Shown here in pieces: positions 33,895-42,136 of a stretch of 64,000 bases of DNA; position 1 is the first letter of the stretch, and each line of letters begins with the position of its first letter. Both the position numbers and the translations under genes were made by a program. The stretch lies in assembly GCF_036569345.1 (NCBI RefSeq), contig NZ_DATCQT010000104.1, positions 22,792 through 86,791 on the forward strand, written 5' to 3'. Under the pieces are notes generated by a model that ran no database searches, was not told the origin of the DNA, and saw only the letters and a program-made list of their open reading frames with translations. The stretch comes from Clostridium_AD sp036569345 (GTDB lineage: Bacteria > Bacillota > Clostridia > Clostridiales > Clostridiaceae).

Positions 33895-33945
33895 AAAAAG
33901 GATGTAGGACTTTCTCATAAAGAAAAAGGTTCTATATCCTTTTTG
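33895..33945 (+). terminator. Terminator after the VOC gene
   Basis: AAAAAGGATGTAGGAC pairs with GTTCTATATCCTTTTT (few mismatches), forming a long stem ending in T5. Confidence 0.7.
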
Positions 33946-34040
33946 CATCTACTACTATTAAACATCTAACACATAACAATAGTGGAGAATAGAGATTTGA
34001 CTTTTAATTTTAAATACTTGAAAGAATAATGAAAAAGATG

Positions 34041-34069
34041 TTGACGTTATTACTAGTTAGTAGTATATT
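34041..34069 (+). promoter_or_regulatory. Promoter of marR, giving a leaderless mRNA
   Basis: TTGACG and TATATT are separated by 17 bases. The predicted start of transcription coincides with the ATG at 34076. The spacer holds TACTAGTTAGTA, an inverted repeat that could be the MarR operator. Confidence 0.65.
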
Positions 34070-34075
34070 ATAAAC

Positions 34076-34522
34076 ATGGATAATAAAAAAAATACTTACG
34101 GAAAATCTACACATTTAAATTTAAAAGCATTAATAGCATTAAGTAGATGTACTCAGAATGTTCATAAAAGAGAATATAAAACTATTAAAGAAGGTGGGTT
34201 AACAGTCTCTCAGTTTGCAGTACTTGAGATACTATATCATAAAGGTGATCTAAGAGTAAGTGAAATAATAGATAAAATCCTTTCTACTGGTGGGAATATG
34301 ACTGTTGTTATAGATAATCTAGTTAAGGGAAATCTTGTTAAGAGATGTACTGATCCAAAAGATAGACGAGTTAACTTGATAAGTATTACTATTGATGGAA
34401 GAACTCTCATAAGTAAAATATTTCCAAAACATATAGAAAATATAAATGAAATCTTCAGTAACTTAACATCAGAGGAGAAGATAAATTTAATAAGTTTATT
34501 GAAAAAATTATCAGGTGTATAA
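34076..34522 (+). CDS. MarR family transcriptional regulator
   Basis: A 148-residue winged-helix regulator: GGLTVSQFAVLEILYHKGDLRVSEI, recognition helix region STGGNMTVVIDNLV, and wing RCTDPKDRRVNLISIT. It likely represses itself and the nitroreductase gene 91 bases downstream. The ATG has no Shine-Dalgarno sequence and lies seven bases after the -10 box, so translation is probably leaderless. An inverted repeat in the promoter spacer and TAAGT/ACTTA repeats before the nitroreductase gene are candidate operators. Confidence 0.9.
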   Translation: MDNKKNTYGKSTHLNLKALIALSRCTQNVHKREYKTIKEGGLTVSQFAVLEILYHKGDLRVSEIIDKILSTGGNMTVVIDNLVKGNLVKRCTDPKDRRVNLISITIDGRTLISKIFPKHIENINEIFSNLTSEEKINLISLLKKLSGV

Positions 34523-34613
34523 ATTAACTTAAGTTTATACTTAAATAAAAAGGGATGTTTAAACTTCTATTTGTAAATAATAAAGAAAAATATAAAATTG
34601 GAGGAATAATAAT

Positions 34614-35213
34614 ATGAAAAAAGATTTTTACACTGCAGTGGCAGACAGACGTACAATATATGGAATTAGTAAAGAAAAAGTAACAACAGATGAGGTAATT
34701 AAAGAAGTTATTGAAAAAGCTGTGAAGAATACACCATCAGCATTTAATTCTCAAGGTACAAGAGTAGTTTTATTATTAGAAAAACAACACGATAAATTAT
34801 GGGATATTACAAAAGAAACTTTAAGGAAGATAGTTCCTATTGATAAATTTGCACCTACTGAGGATAAAATAAATTCATTCCGTAATGGGTATGGTACAGT
34901 TTTATTCTTTGAAGATACTAGTGTAATTGAATCCCTTCAAAGTCAATTTGCTCTTTACAAGGATAATTTTCCAGTTTGGGCTCAGCAAACAAGTGGAATG
35001 CACCAATATGTTGTATGGACATCATTAGAAATTGAAGGATTTGGTGCATCACTACAACACTATAATGAACTAATTGAAACTCAGGTAAAAAAAGAATGGA
35101 ACTTACAAGATAGTTGGAAACTTATCGCACAAATGCCATTTGGTAAACCAACTGCTTTACCTGACGAAAAACAAGTTCAACCATTAGAGGAACGTATTAA
35201 GATATTTAAATAA
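34614..35213 (+). CDS. Nitroreductase family protein (HBN1-like)
   Basis: A 199-residue flavin-dependent oxidoreductase fold. It has DRRTIYGIS near residue 12, TPSAFNSQGTRVVLL near residue 40 for FMN binding, and IAQMPFGKP near the C-terminus. The subfamily resembles yeast Frm2/Hbn1 and bacterial quinone/nitro-reductases of oxidative-stress regulons. Located after a marR gene, it is probably induced by electrophiles or oxidants. GGAGG precedes the start. Confidence 0.88.
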   Translation: MKKDFYTAVADRRTIYGISKEKVTTDEVIKEVIEKAVKNTPSAFNSQGTRVVLLLEKQHDKLWDITKETLRKIVPIDKFAPTEDKINSFRNGYGTVLFFEDTSVIESLQSQFALYKDNFPVWAQQTSGMHQYVVWTSLEIEGFGASLQHYNELIETQVKKEWNLQDSWKLIAQMPFGKPTALPDEKQVQPLEERIKIFK

Positions 35214-35279
35214 TATACACCTTAGCAGGTTAACATAGTGGTCACCACGACCCTATTGAGTTAAACATAAAAATGGAAA

Positions 35280-35312
35280 ATACCCTTAATCGTAAAACAC
35301 GATTAAGGGTAT
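35280..35312. terminator. Bidirectional terminator
   Basis: ATACCCTTAATCGT and ACGATTAAGGGTAT form a perfect 14-bp stem with a five-base loop, between the convergent nitroreductase and 71-residue genes. Confidence 0.85.
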
Positions 35313-35314
35313 CT

Positions 35315-35530
35315 TTATTTATGTGATTTTATTTCATTTTCAGTTAAAAAATCAACGTAGGCATTTAAAATTTCATCTTCGGCTGAGCAGCTTTGCTTAT
35401 AATACCAGTCTTTAACAGTTTTATCGATTTCTGCATCTGTGCCCTGTGGCTTGTAAGGGTATACAACAATAAGCTTTTTTGTTTCTTTATTTCTTAAACC
35501 AACTTTATCAACACTTGCAAAATTTTTCAT
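35315..35530 (-). CDS. 71-residue hypothetical protein
   Basis: A small soluble protein with mixed charge (KNFASVDKVGLRNKETKK, then DAEIDKTVKDWYYKQSCS and a C-terminal helix). I do not recognise a family. GGAGA upstream of the ATG and a strong shared terminator downstream support expression. It is monocistronic on the minus strand between two MarR-controlled units. Confidence 0.6.
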   Translation of the reverse strand: MKNFASVDKVGLRNKETKKLIVVYPYKPQGTDAEIDKTVKDWYYKQSCSAEDEILNAYVDFLTENEIKSHK

Positions 35531-35703
35531 AATAATTTATCTCCTTTTGACTGTGAATATTTCTTATTTTTTTTTGAGTAATATTGTAATACTAATAATA
35601 CACAAAATATTTTGAAATTGCAAATATTTTAAATTAAAATTATGTAATTACTATTTTGTTGAGCAAAAATATAAACTTGTATAATTAGATTGCAAAATAA
35701 ATA

Positions 35704-35762
35704 TTGAACAACCACATAATAGTGTGTATAATTAGTTGTTGTACCAATTATTGTTACAACAA
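35704..35762 (+). promoter_or_regulatory. Promoter plus operator of the marR-MFS operon
   Basis: TTGAAC and a consensus TATAAT are 17 bases apart (35704-35732). Just downstream TTGTTGTA (35736-35743) and TACAACAA (35755-35762) form a perfect 8-bp inverted repeat spanning the transcription start, a likely MarR operator. Confidence 0.75.
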
Positions 35763-35787
35763 GTTTAACAGATGGAGTTGATAGAAA

Positions 35788-36222
35788 TTGTTTGAATCTT
35801 ATGATCAAGATATTGGAATGCTAACAAACAAAATCAATAAAAAACTAATACATTACCTAAATACTAAACTGGTAAAGTTTGATATTACAACTGAACAATG
35901 GGCAGTATTAATGAAATTATCTAAACAAAACAAAATAAGTCAAAAACATTTAGCAGAAATTTCAACTAAAGATCAGTCTACTTTAACTAGAATAATTGAC
36001 ATACTTGAGAGAAAAAAATTTATTCAAAGGCATCAGAGTAAGGAAGACAGACGTTCTATTGTTATACATATAACAGAGGATGGTCTAATTACTTGCAAAA
36101 AAGTTGCTCCGTTTTTAGAGGAAATATTCTATGATGTTCTAAAGGGAATATCTGATGAGAAACTAAAAATATTTAATGAAGTTTTTTTACAGATTGATGA
36201 AAATATAGACAATTTAAAGTAA
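35788..36222 (+). CDS. MarR family transcriptional regulator (efflux-linked)
   Basis: A 144-residue winged-helix protein with TTEQWAVLMKLSKQ, the recognition helix STKDQSTLTRIIDILERK and wing RHQSKEDRRSIVIHIT. It is encoded 16 bases before an MFS exporter and very likely represses the two-gene operon via the inverted repeat at 35736-35762. The start is TTG 35788; a GGAG lies further upstream at 35773-35776. Confidence 0.92.
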   Translation: MFESYDQDIGMLTNKINKKLIHYLNTKLVKFDITTEQWAVLMKLSKQNKISQKHLAEISTKDQSTLTRIIDILERKKFIQRHQSKEDRRSIVIHITEDGLITCKKVAPFLEEIFYDVLKGISDEKLKIFNEVFLQIDENIDNLK

Positions 36223-36238
36223 GACAGGAGGAATTAAT

Positions 36239-37453
36239 TTGAAAGCGACAATTCAATCAAGTTCAACAAAACTATGGACTAAAAGCTATATACTAATGCT
36301 TTTTGCAAATTTATTTATATATTTAGGGTTTTATATGCTCACACCAACCCTGCCTGCATATGCAAAAGCCATTGGAGGAAGTAATCTTGAAGCAAGTCTA
36401 GTTGTTAGCATATTTTCAATAACATCATTGTTAATCAGACTATTTACAGGTAGTATTATGGATAAAGTTGAAATTAAGCCATTGCTTTTGATAGGTTCAA
36501 TAATCCTTGCAGGTAGCACATTATCATTTATTTGGCTTCCTTTAGATGCAATAATATTTGTGCGTATCATTCAAGGTATAGGGTGGGGACTAGCGTCAAC
36601 TGGTGCAGCTGCAATTTTTTCGGATATTATACCGGTGGAAAAACGTGGTGAAGGGATGGGTTATTACTCACTTTCAATGATAATATCTATGGCGTTATCC
36701 CCTATGGTTGCAATAATAATAATGAATTTATATAGTTTTAAAAATATTGCTATTACATCAATAGCCTTAGTAGTTATGGGTGTCCTATTTCTTAGCCAGG
36801 TTAAAATACCTAAAAAAGTTTTTGAAATCTCTAAATCAAAGAAAAAGTTTTCTTTGGTAGATTCCTTTGAAAAAAAAGCTGCACTACCATCTTTGTTATG
36901 TTTTCTTCTTGTAATTACATTGTGTGGGATTATGAGTTATATAATGTTATATGGGATGGAATTGAAAATAACTTCCATTTGGATTTATTTTGTTGGATTT
37001 ATAGCAATAATATTAATAACTAGACCTATTTTTGGAAAGATATTTGATAAAAAAGGACACGTTGAAGTAATAATTTTTGGCTCAATTTCGATAATTATAG
37101 GACTTATACTATTGTCATATGCAAAGTCTATCCCATCACTCATAATGGCTTCTTTATTTTATGGTCTTGGATACGGGGCCGTGCAACCATCTCTGCAGGC
37201 CTGGGCGGTAAATCGTTCACCAGACAACCGAAAAGGAGCCGCTAATGGGACTTTCTTATCTTCCATGGATTTAGCATATACAGTTGGTTCAATTCTTTTG
37301 GCTTCTATTGCTGGTTATAAAGGTTATGCAGTTATGTATAGATTTTCTTCTATATTTATAGTTTTACTTTTAATAATATACGTTAGCAACCTTGTTAAGA
37401 TCAATATTAACAGAAAACAAGACTTAAGTGCAGAGGAAGAAGAAGTAGCATAA
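36239..37453 (+). CDS. Major facilitator superfamily exporter
   Basis: A 404-residue transporter with twelve helices. The loop between helices 2 and 3 reads RLFTGSIMDKVEIKP (motif A-like) and helix 5 region GMGYYSLSMIISMALSP resembles motif C of drug/proton antiporters. With its MarR partner it is probably a drug or toxic-metabolite exporter; the substrate is not known. TTG start after AGGAGGAATT. Confidence 0.9.
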   Translation: MKATIQSSSTKLWTKSYILMLFANLFIYLGFYMLTPTLPAYAKAIGGSNLEASLVVSIFSITSLLIRLFTGSIMDKVEIKPLLLIGSIILAGSTLSFIWLPLDAIIFVRIIQGIGWGLASTGAAAIFSDIIPVEKRGEGMGYYSLSMIISMALSPMVAIIIMNLYSFKNIAITSIALVVMGVLFLSQVKIPKKVFEISKSKKKFSLVDSFEKKAALPSLLCFLLVITLCGIMSYIMLYGMELKITSIWIYFVGFIAIILITRPIFGKIFDKKGHVEVIIFGSISIIIGLILLSYAKSIPSLIMASLFYGLGYGAVQPSLQAWAVNRSPDNRKGAANGTFLSSMDLAYTVGSILLASIAGYKGYAVMYRFSSIFIVLLLIIYVSNLVKININRKQDLSAEEEEVA

Positions 37454-37545
37454 ATATATAAATTCAATATTTTCTGACAATTCTACTTGCTAATTAATAT
37501 GAGATAATGTAATATCTCTATAAATAGTAATAATGGAGGAGTAAC

Positions 37546-39027
37546 ATGGATTTATCAACTATTTTTCTAATATTTATGTATGTAATTAATATTGCATTTG
37601 TTTTAACATTGATTTTTGTGAAACGAAGCGATACGAGAGTAATATTTGCTTGGTTATTATTATTTTATTTTCTACCTTACGTCGGTTTTATTCTTTATTT
37701 CTTTATTGGTAGTAAATATAAAATGCGTGTTATGTCAAAAAAATATGGTATGAGTGAAATCGAAGAAAAGTACAATAAAGTACTGGATAAACAAATTCAT
37801 GATATTGCTGCGGATAAAATACAGTTTAAAGAAGTAGAAACTGAAAAATACACAGATTTGATAACTATGAACTCAAGAAATGCAATGGCCTATTTTACTC
37901 AAAATAATAATGTGGAGCTTTTAATAAGTGCTCAGGAAAATTTTTCTCGAATTTTTGAAGATATTAAAAATGCAACGAAAAGTATTGAAGTGATGTATTA
38001 TATTTTTAAATCAAAAGATAATGTTGGTAAAGAATTCATTCGTATTTTAAAAGAAAAGTCAAGTCAGGGAGTAAAAGTGACTCTAATATATGATGGTATT
38101 GGTTCTTTACATACTCATATGAGTGATTTTAAAGAGTTAAAAGAATCAGGTGGTCAAGTGTACAGATTTTTGCCGTCAATGGTAAAAAGTTTTTTGCTTA
38201 TTAATTACAGATTACACAGGAAAATAGTTATTGTTGATGGAAAAATCGCTCATACTGGTGGAATTAATGTGGGAGACGAATACTTTGGTTTGAAAAAGAT
38301 AAATAAACCATGGAGGGATACAACAATTCGGTTGACTGGTAATTGTGTACTCTCACTTCAAACAAGATTTTGGACTGACTTGGTTTTCTTGCAAAATCAA
38401 AACTTTAGAAAGAAAAATAGAGCTAAATTGATGTTTGATGAAAAATTGTTAAAAAGTTTTTATAGTCCAATTCAAGATGGAAACCTAGGAGTACAAATAC
38501 TCTCTAGTGGACCTAGTAGTCGAAATGACACTATAAAAGATGGATATGTTAAAATGATTACCACAGCAAAAAAATATTTATATATTCAGACACCATATTT
38601 TATTCCAGACAAAACTTTATTAGATGCCTTAAGGCTTGCTGCAGCTTGTGGTGTCGATGTTAGAATCATGCTTCCTGGTGTACCTGATAAAAAATCTATT
38701 TATGCTGTATCTTTATTAAACGCAGCGAAACTCTTAAAAGATGGTGTAAAGGTCTATTTGCATTCAGGTTTTCTACATGCAAAAACACTTGTTATAGATG
38801 ATCACGTTTCAACAGTAGGAACTGCAAATATCGATATTAGAAGTTTTAGTCTTAATTATGAGATCAATGCATTTATTTATAATAATGAGTTTGCAATTAA
38901 ATGTCGTGATACATTTTTAAATGATATCAAAGACTGTACAATATTCGATACTGAAACTTATTCGGAGCGAGGGTTGTGGAAAAAAATCTATGAATCTATT
39001 TGGCGGTTTATTGCTCCACTTGCTTAA
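37546..39027 (+). CDS. cls: Cardiolipin synthase
   Basis: A 493-residue membrane enzyme that joins two phosphatidylglycerols into cardiolipin and glycerol. Two N-terminal transmembrane helices (PLDc_N) are followed by two HKD catalytic motifs: HRKIVIVDGKIAHTGG near residue 225 and HAKTLVIDDHVSTVG near residue 407. Length and layout are those of Cls. GGAGGAG precedes the ATG. The gene stands between the MFS exporter and citrate synthase, without an obvious functional link. Confidence 0.95.
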   Translation: MDLSTIFLIFMYVINIAFVLTLIFVKRSDTRVIFAWLLLFYFLPYVGFILYFFIGSKYKMRVMSKKYGMSEIEEKYNKVLDKQIHDIAADKIQFKEVETEKYTDLITMNSRNAMAYFTQNNNVELLISAQENFSRIFEDIKNATKSIEVMYYIFKSKDNVGKEFIRILKEKSSQGVKVTLIYDGIGSLHTHMSDFKELKESGGQVYRFLPSMVKSFLLINYRLHRKIVIVDGKIAHTGGINVGDEYFGLKKINKPWRDTTIRLTGNCVLSLQTRFWTDLVFLQNQNFRKKNRAKLMFDEKLLKSFYSPIQDGNLGVQILSSGPSSRNDTIKDGYVKMITTAKKYLYIQTPYFIPDKTLLDALRLAAACGVDVRIMLPGVPDKKSIYAVSLLNAAKLLKDGVKVYLHSGFLHAKTLVIDDHVSTVGTANIDIRSFSLNYEINAFIYNNEFAIKCRDTFLNDIKDCTIFDTETYSERGLWKKIYESIWRFIAPLA

Positions 39028-39092
39028 AAAAGTTGGGTATGTAGGTATTATTGTAGAAAATTATTAATAATTATTTTGTGAGGTGTGATATT

Positions 39093-40442
39093 ATGGATAA
39101 CAACGAATTGAACGAATTTAAAGAGGCAATGCCTGGAAAATTAAGTAGTTTCATAGATCCTGAGCTATATCGTAAATATCAAGTTAAGCGAGGGCTTAGA
39201 GACCTTGATGGACGTGGAGTGCTTGTAGGTCTAACGGAAATTAGTCAAGTAAATTCTTTTATCATTAAAAATGATGAGATGGTTCCCGTTGCAGGGTCTT
39301 TAAAGTATAGAGGTATAGATATTGAAAATTTGGTAGACGGTTTTCTTAATGATAGACGATTTGGATTTGAAGAAACCTGTTATTTATTGCTTTTTGGTGA
39401 TCTTCCTAATAAAGAAGAACTTAAAAACTTCATGGATTTACTTTCTAAATACCGAGTTCTTCCTGAGGATTTCGTACGAGATATGATATTAAAAATGCCA
39501 AGTAAAAATATAATGAATTCATTAGCAAGAAGTATATTAGCACTTTATAGCATAGACGACAAGGCTGAAGATACTTCTGTAAGCAATGTTTTGGAGCAAT
39601 GTATAAGACTTATTGCTTGTTTTCCACTTATGGTGGTTTATGGTTACCATGCCCTATCACATTACCACAAAGATAACAATTTGATTATTCGTAGTCCAAG
39701 GCCGGATCTAAGTACTGCTGAAAACATTTTGTATATGCTCCGCGAAGATAGTAAATACACAAAACTAGAAGCTATATTACTTGACCTTGGCCTAGTGCTT
39801 CATGCAGAGCACGGTGGTGGCAATAACTCCACCTTTGTTACACATGTAGTAACATCCTCTGGTTCCGACACTTATTCAGTAATAGCCGCTGCTCTTGGTT
39901 CTTTAAAAGGGCCAAGACATGGAGGTGCAAACATAAAAGTTGTTGAGATGTTCGAAGATATGAAGGAAAAAGTTAGTAATTGGAAAGACGATGTGGAAAT
40001 TGAAAAATATCTATTAAAAATACTAACTAAAGAGGCGTTTGATAAATCTGGACTAATATACGGAATGGGTCATGCAGTTTATTCTATATCTGACCCAAGA
40101 GCTGTAATTTTCAAAAAATATGTAGCAAAACTTGCTAAGGAAAAAGGGCTAGAGGATGAATACAACCTTTATGCAAGAGTAGAAGAATTAGCACCAAAAG
40201 TTATTGCTAGTGTACGAAAGATTTACAAAGGTGTAAGTGCTAACGTAGACTTCTACTCAGGCTTCGTATATAGAATGCTTGGTATACCAGAAGAGATGTA
40301 CACTTCTATTTTTGCTATATCAAGAATAGTTGGCTGGAGTGCTCACAGGTTAGAGGAAATAACAAATGATGGTAAAATTATTAGACCTGCATATAAATGC
40401 GTTGCAGGAAGTAGTACTTATGTTCAATTAAGTGATAGATAG
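39093..40442 (+). CDS. Citrate synthase (Si-type)
   Basis: A 449-residue enzyme condensing acetyl-CoA and oxaloacetate. Active-site regions are visible: HAEHGGGNNSTF (catalytic His), GPRHGGANI and GMGHAVYSISDPRA, plus R near the C-terminus. The C-terminal half is the conserved one; the N-terminal 50 residues are an extension often seen in clostridial members. Start at ATG 39093 with GTGAGGTG upstream. Methylcitrate synthase activity cannot be excluded. Confidence 0.93.
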   Translation: MDNNELNEFKEAMPGKLSSFIDPELYRKYQVKRGLRDLDGRGVLVGLTEISQVNSFIIKNDEMVPVAGSLKYRGIDIENLVDGFLNDRRFGFEETCYLLLFGDLPNKEELKNFMDLLSKYRVLPEDFVRDMILKMPSKNIMNSLARSILALYSIDDKAEDTSVSNVLEQCIRLIACFPLMVVYGYHALSHYHKDNNLIIRSPRPDLSTAENILYMLREDSKYTKLEAILLDLGLVLHAEHGGGNNSTFVTHVVTSSGSDTYSVIAAALGSLKGPRHGGANIKVVEMFEDMKEKVSNWKDDVEIEKYLLKILTKEAFDKSGLIYGMGHAVYSISDPRAVIFKKYVAKLAKEKGLEDEYNLYARVEELAPKVIASVRKIYKGVSANVDFYSGFVYRMLGIPEEMYTSIFAISRIVGWSAHRLEEITNDGKIIRPAYKCVAGSSTYVQLSDR

Positions 40443-40483
40443 CAAGTAAAACCTATCAGCATACTATTTTATATTTTTAAGAT

Positions 40484-40516
40484 GATACACTCACATACGT
40501 GGGTGTATCTTTATTT
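40484..40516 (+). terminator. Terminator after citrate synthase
   Basis: GATACAC and GTGTATC pair, extended by CAC/GTG, and are followed by TTTATTT. Confidence 0.7.
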
Positions 40517-40593
40517 GTATAAGCACTAAAAGTTGTCATAAATAAAGTGAAATTGACATTTTATGCAGTAAATCTAAAAAATACTATAAACCG

Positions 40594-40671
40594 ATGTCAG
40601 CAAGAAAGATAGAAGAATTAATGAAAACATTAAGAGGGGGATGCCTAAGAGTTTCTGAATTTACTAAATAA
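40594..40671 (+). other. Short open stretch, perhaps a gene relic, before a hairpin
   Basis: A 25-codon frame reads MSARKIEELMKTLRGG and ends VSEFTK, and the frame is open upstream without a start. It stops one base before the hairpin GGATACCA/TGGTATCC (40672-40689), which has a T-rich tail. No ribosome site is seen. It may be the 3' end of a decayed gene in the 288-base gap between citrate synthase and the Cys-rich gene. Confidence 0.3.
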
Positions 40672-40699
40672 GGATACCATTTGGTATCCCTATTTTTAT
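40672..40699 (+). terminator. Hairpin with T-rich tail
   Basis: GGATACCA and TGGTATCC form a perfect 8-bp stem with a two-base TT loop, followed by CTATTTTTATT. Confidence 0.65.
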
Positions 40700-40730
40700 T
40701 GAATGATGTTTTCGCATATGGATTCTTAAT

Positions 40731-41093
40731 TTAGTATTTCGAACAATCCCACCTTGAAATCTTATATCTGGATTGAATACTATGAGGGTCTTCAGCTATT
40801 TCAGGTAATTCATCGTCGTGAAGTTGCTTTTTTTCACAATCGCACTTAACTTTTATAATTTGTTTTTCATCATGTTTCTTTTCACAATCGCACTTAACTT
40901 TGTTATATTCTTCTTTATCATGGTTCTCTTCACAATCACACTTATCTTTGCTATCTTGTTTTTCATAATATTTTTTTGTACAAGCACATGTATCTTTATT
41001 ATCCTGTCCTGCTTCATAACCACGCTGGTCTTCACAATTTTGTTTATCATCACACCAGTCATCAGGATGATAATTTGTTTCAATATTTGACAT
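40731..41093 (-). CDS. Cys-rich repeat protein, 120 residues
   Basis: Eleven Cys lie mostly in CDCEKK or CDCEEN units repeated about every 16 residues (around residues 52, 68 and 84), with highly charged linkers. The N-terminus has DDWCDDKQNC, close to the KDWCDD of the 54-residue Cys-rich protein at 16277. The two genes share almost the same promoter region. The gene lies next to, and divergent from, two CsxC-like genes. A spore exosporium or coat protein, cross-linked by disulfides, is the likeliest role, by analogy with known clostridial Cys-rich exosporium proteins. Confidence 0.7.
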   Translation of the reverse strand: MSNIETNYHPDDWCDDKQNCEDQRGYEAGQDNKDTCACTKKYYEKQDSKDKCDCEENHDKEEYNKVKCDCEKKHDEKQIIKVKCDCEKKQLHDDELPEIAEDPHSIQSRYKISRWDCSKY

Positions 41094-41155
41094 AATATCA
41101 CTCCTTAGTTTTACTTAGTATATAATACGTAACTTAAATGAAAATGACACTATAA
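41094..41155 (-). promoter_or_regulatory. Promoter region shared with the 54-residue Cys-rich gene
   Basis: The blocks agtatataata, cttaaat and aaatgacactataa recur here in the order and spacing seen at 16464-16504. On the minus strand TCATTTT precedes CGTATTATA, again similar to sporulation mother-cell promoters. Confidence 0.5.
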
Positions 41156-41262
41156 GTGAAAAATGAAAATAAAAACAGTTATTCACATATAAAGTAACGC
41201 TTTCTTTATTCTTTACATATTATGTAGAAGGTCTCAAGACCTTAATAAAGGAGGAATTATCT

Positions 41263-42039
41263 TTGGAAAAGAATCAAATTGTACACCCTTGCGATGATTG
41301 TGGCGAAATTATTAGCTCACAAACTTTACATTTAAGTAGTGGAACCACTATTACACCAGTGGGCATCCATGGTCCTCTAGTAGCTAAAATTCCTGTAGTA
41401 CTCGCCGAAAGAGAGATTCAAATAGATGTTGAAGCTGTATTTAAATTAAAGGAACCATTTTTGGAAATTAAAAGAATAAAGAAAAATGTATTTTTAACTC
41501 AATGTAAATTAATTCCAAGATCAGGCAAAATTGCTGCAGATGGCACTCTCATTTCTGGAAAATTATTTATAAGTGGATTCGTAAGAAAAAATATAGAATA
41601 TGCTACGGCAGATTGTGTAGAAAAAGAAATTGTAAGTGGTAGAATTGCTCATACAACAATAGATATTCCTTTTACTACTGTAACAGAAGTTGTATATGCG
41701 GTACCACCAGTAGTTAATGTTCGCGGTGCTCAAACTGAAATAGATTTAATAAGCAGTTGCGGATGTCAAGACTGCGCTGGAGCTATTATCGGAAAATTAG
41801 GATGTGAACAATATCTTGAAGACCATGTAACTTTTACTGAAAACCCATACTGTGAATTAGAAGGAGTAAGAATTTTTGAAGATGATATTAATACAGATCC
41901 TTTATATCATAAAACTAATTCAAATATACAGCTTTATAATAAAGTAATCGAAAAGATGGTTATATATATTAAGGTTAAGGTATTACAAGTACAACAGGTA
42001 AATATTCCACGTGTTAGGTATGACGATTGCGACGAGTAA
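41263..42039 (+). CDS. CsxC-like / SPOCS-domain (DUF3794-like) protein
   Basis: A 258-residue protein without signal peptide. Residues about 35-165 read as a beta-rich domain: AKIPVVLAEREIQIDVEAVF, then IKKNVFLTQCKLIPRSGK, GKLFISGFVRKNIEYAT and a later VPPVV. This resembles SPOCS/DUF3794 domains of clostridial spore proteins and the exosporium protein CsxC as I recall it. Cys pairs (PCDDCGE, CGCQDC) could cross-link. The TTG start follows AAGGAGG. A paralogue lies downstream and a Cys-rich gene is divergent, together making a probable spore-surface cluster. Confidence 0.6.
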   Translation: MEKNQIVHPCDDCGEIISSQTLHLSSGTTITPVGIHGPLVAKIPVVLAEREIQIDVEAVFKLKEPFLEIKRIKKNVFLTQCKLIPRSGKIAADGTLISGKLFISGFVRKNIEYATADCVEKEIVSGRIAHTTIDIPFTTVTEVVYAVPPVVNVRGAQTEIDLISSCGCQDCAGAIIGKLGCEQYLEDHVTFTENPYCELEGVRIFEDDINTDPLYHKTNSNIQLYNKVIEKMVIYIKVKVLQVQQVNIPRVRYDDCDE

Positions 42040-42066
42040 ATCGCTCACTATAGACAATTAAATATA

Positions 42067-42110
42067 ACCGTTTTTCTAAAAAATATTATTCTTTAGAAAA
42101 ACGGTTATTT
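42067..42110 (+). terminator. Terminator after the first CsxC-like gene
   Basis: AACCGTTTTTCTAAA and TTTAGAAAAACGGTT form a perfect 15-bp stem with an 11-base loop, followed by ATTT. Confidence 0.8.
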
Positions 42111-42136
42111 ATATAATAAAAAAGGAGCATTTTTCA

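Noticed and set aside
40818..41090. Hydrophobic plus-strand frame opposite the Cys-rich gene
   Set aside because: Its Phe/Ile-rich pattern is the mirror of Asp/Lys/Cys repeats on the other strand; no ribosome site, and the minus-strand gene has a shared promoter.
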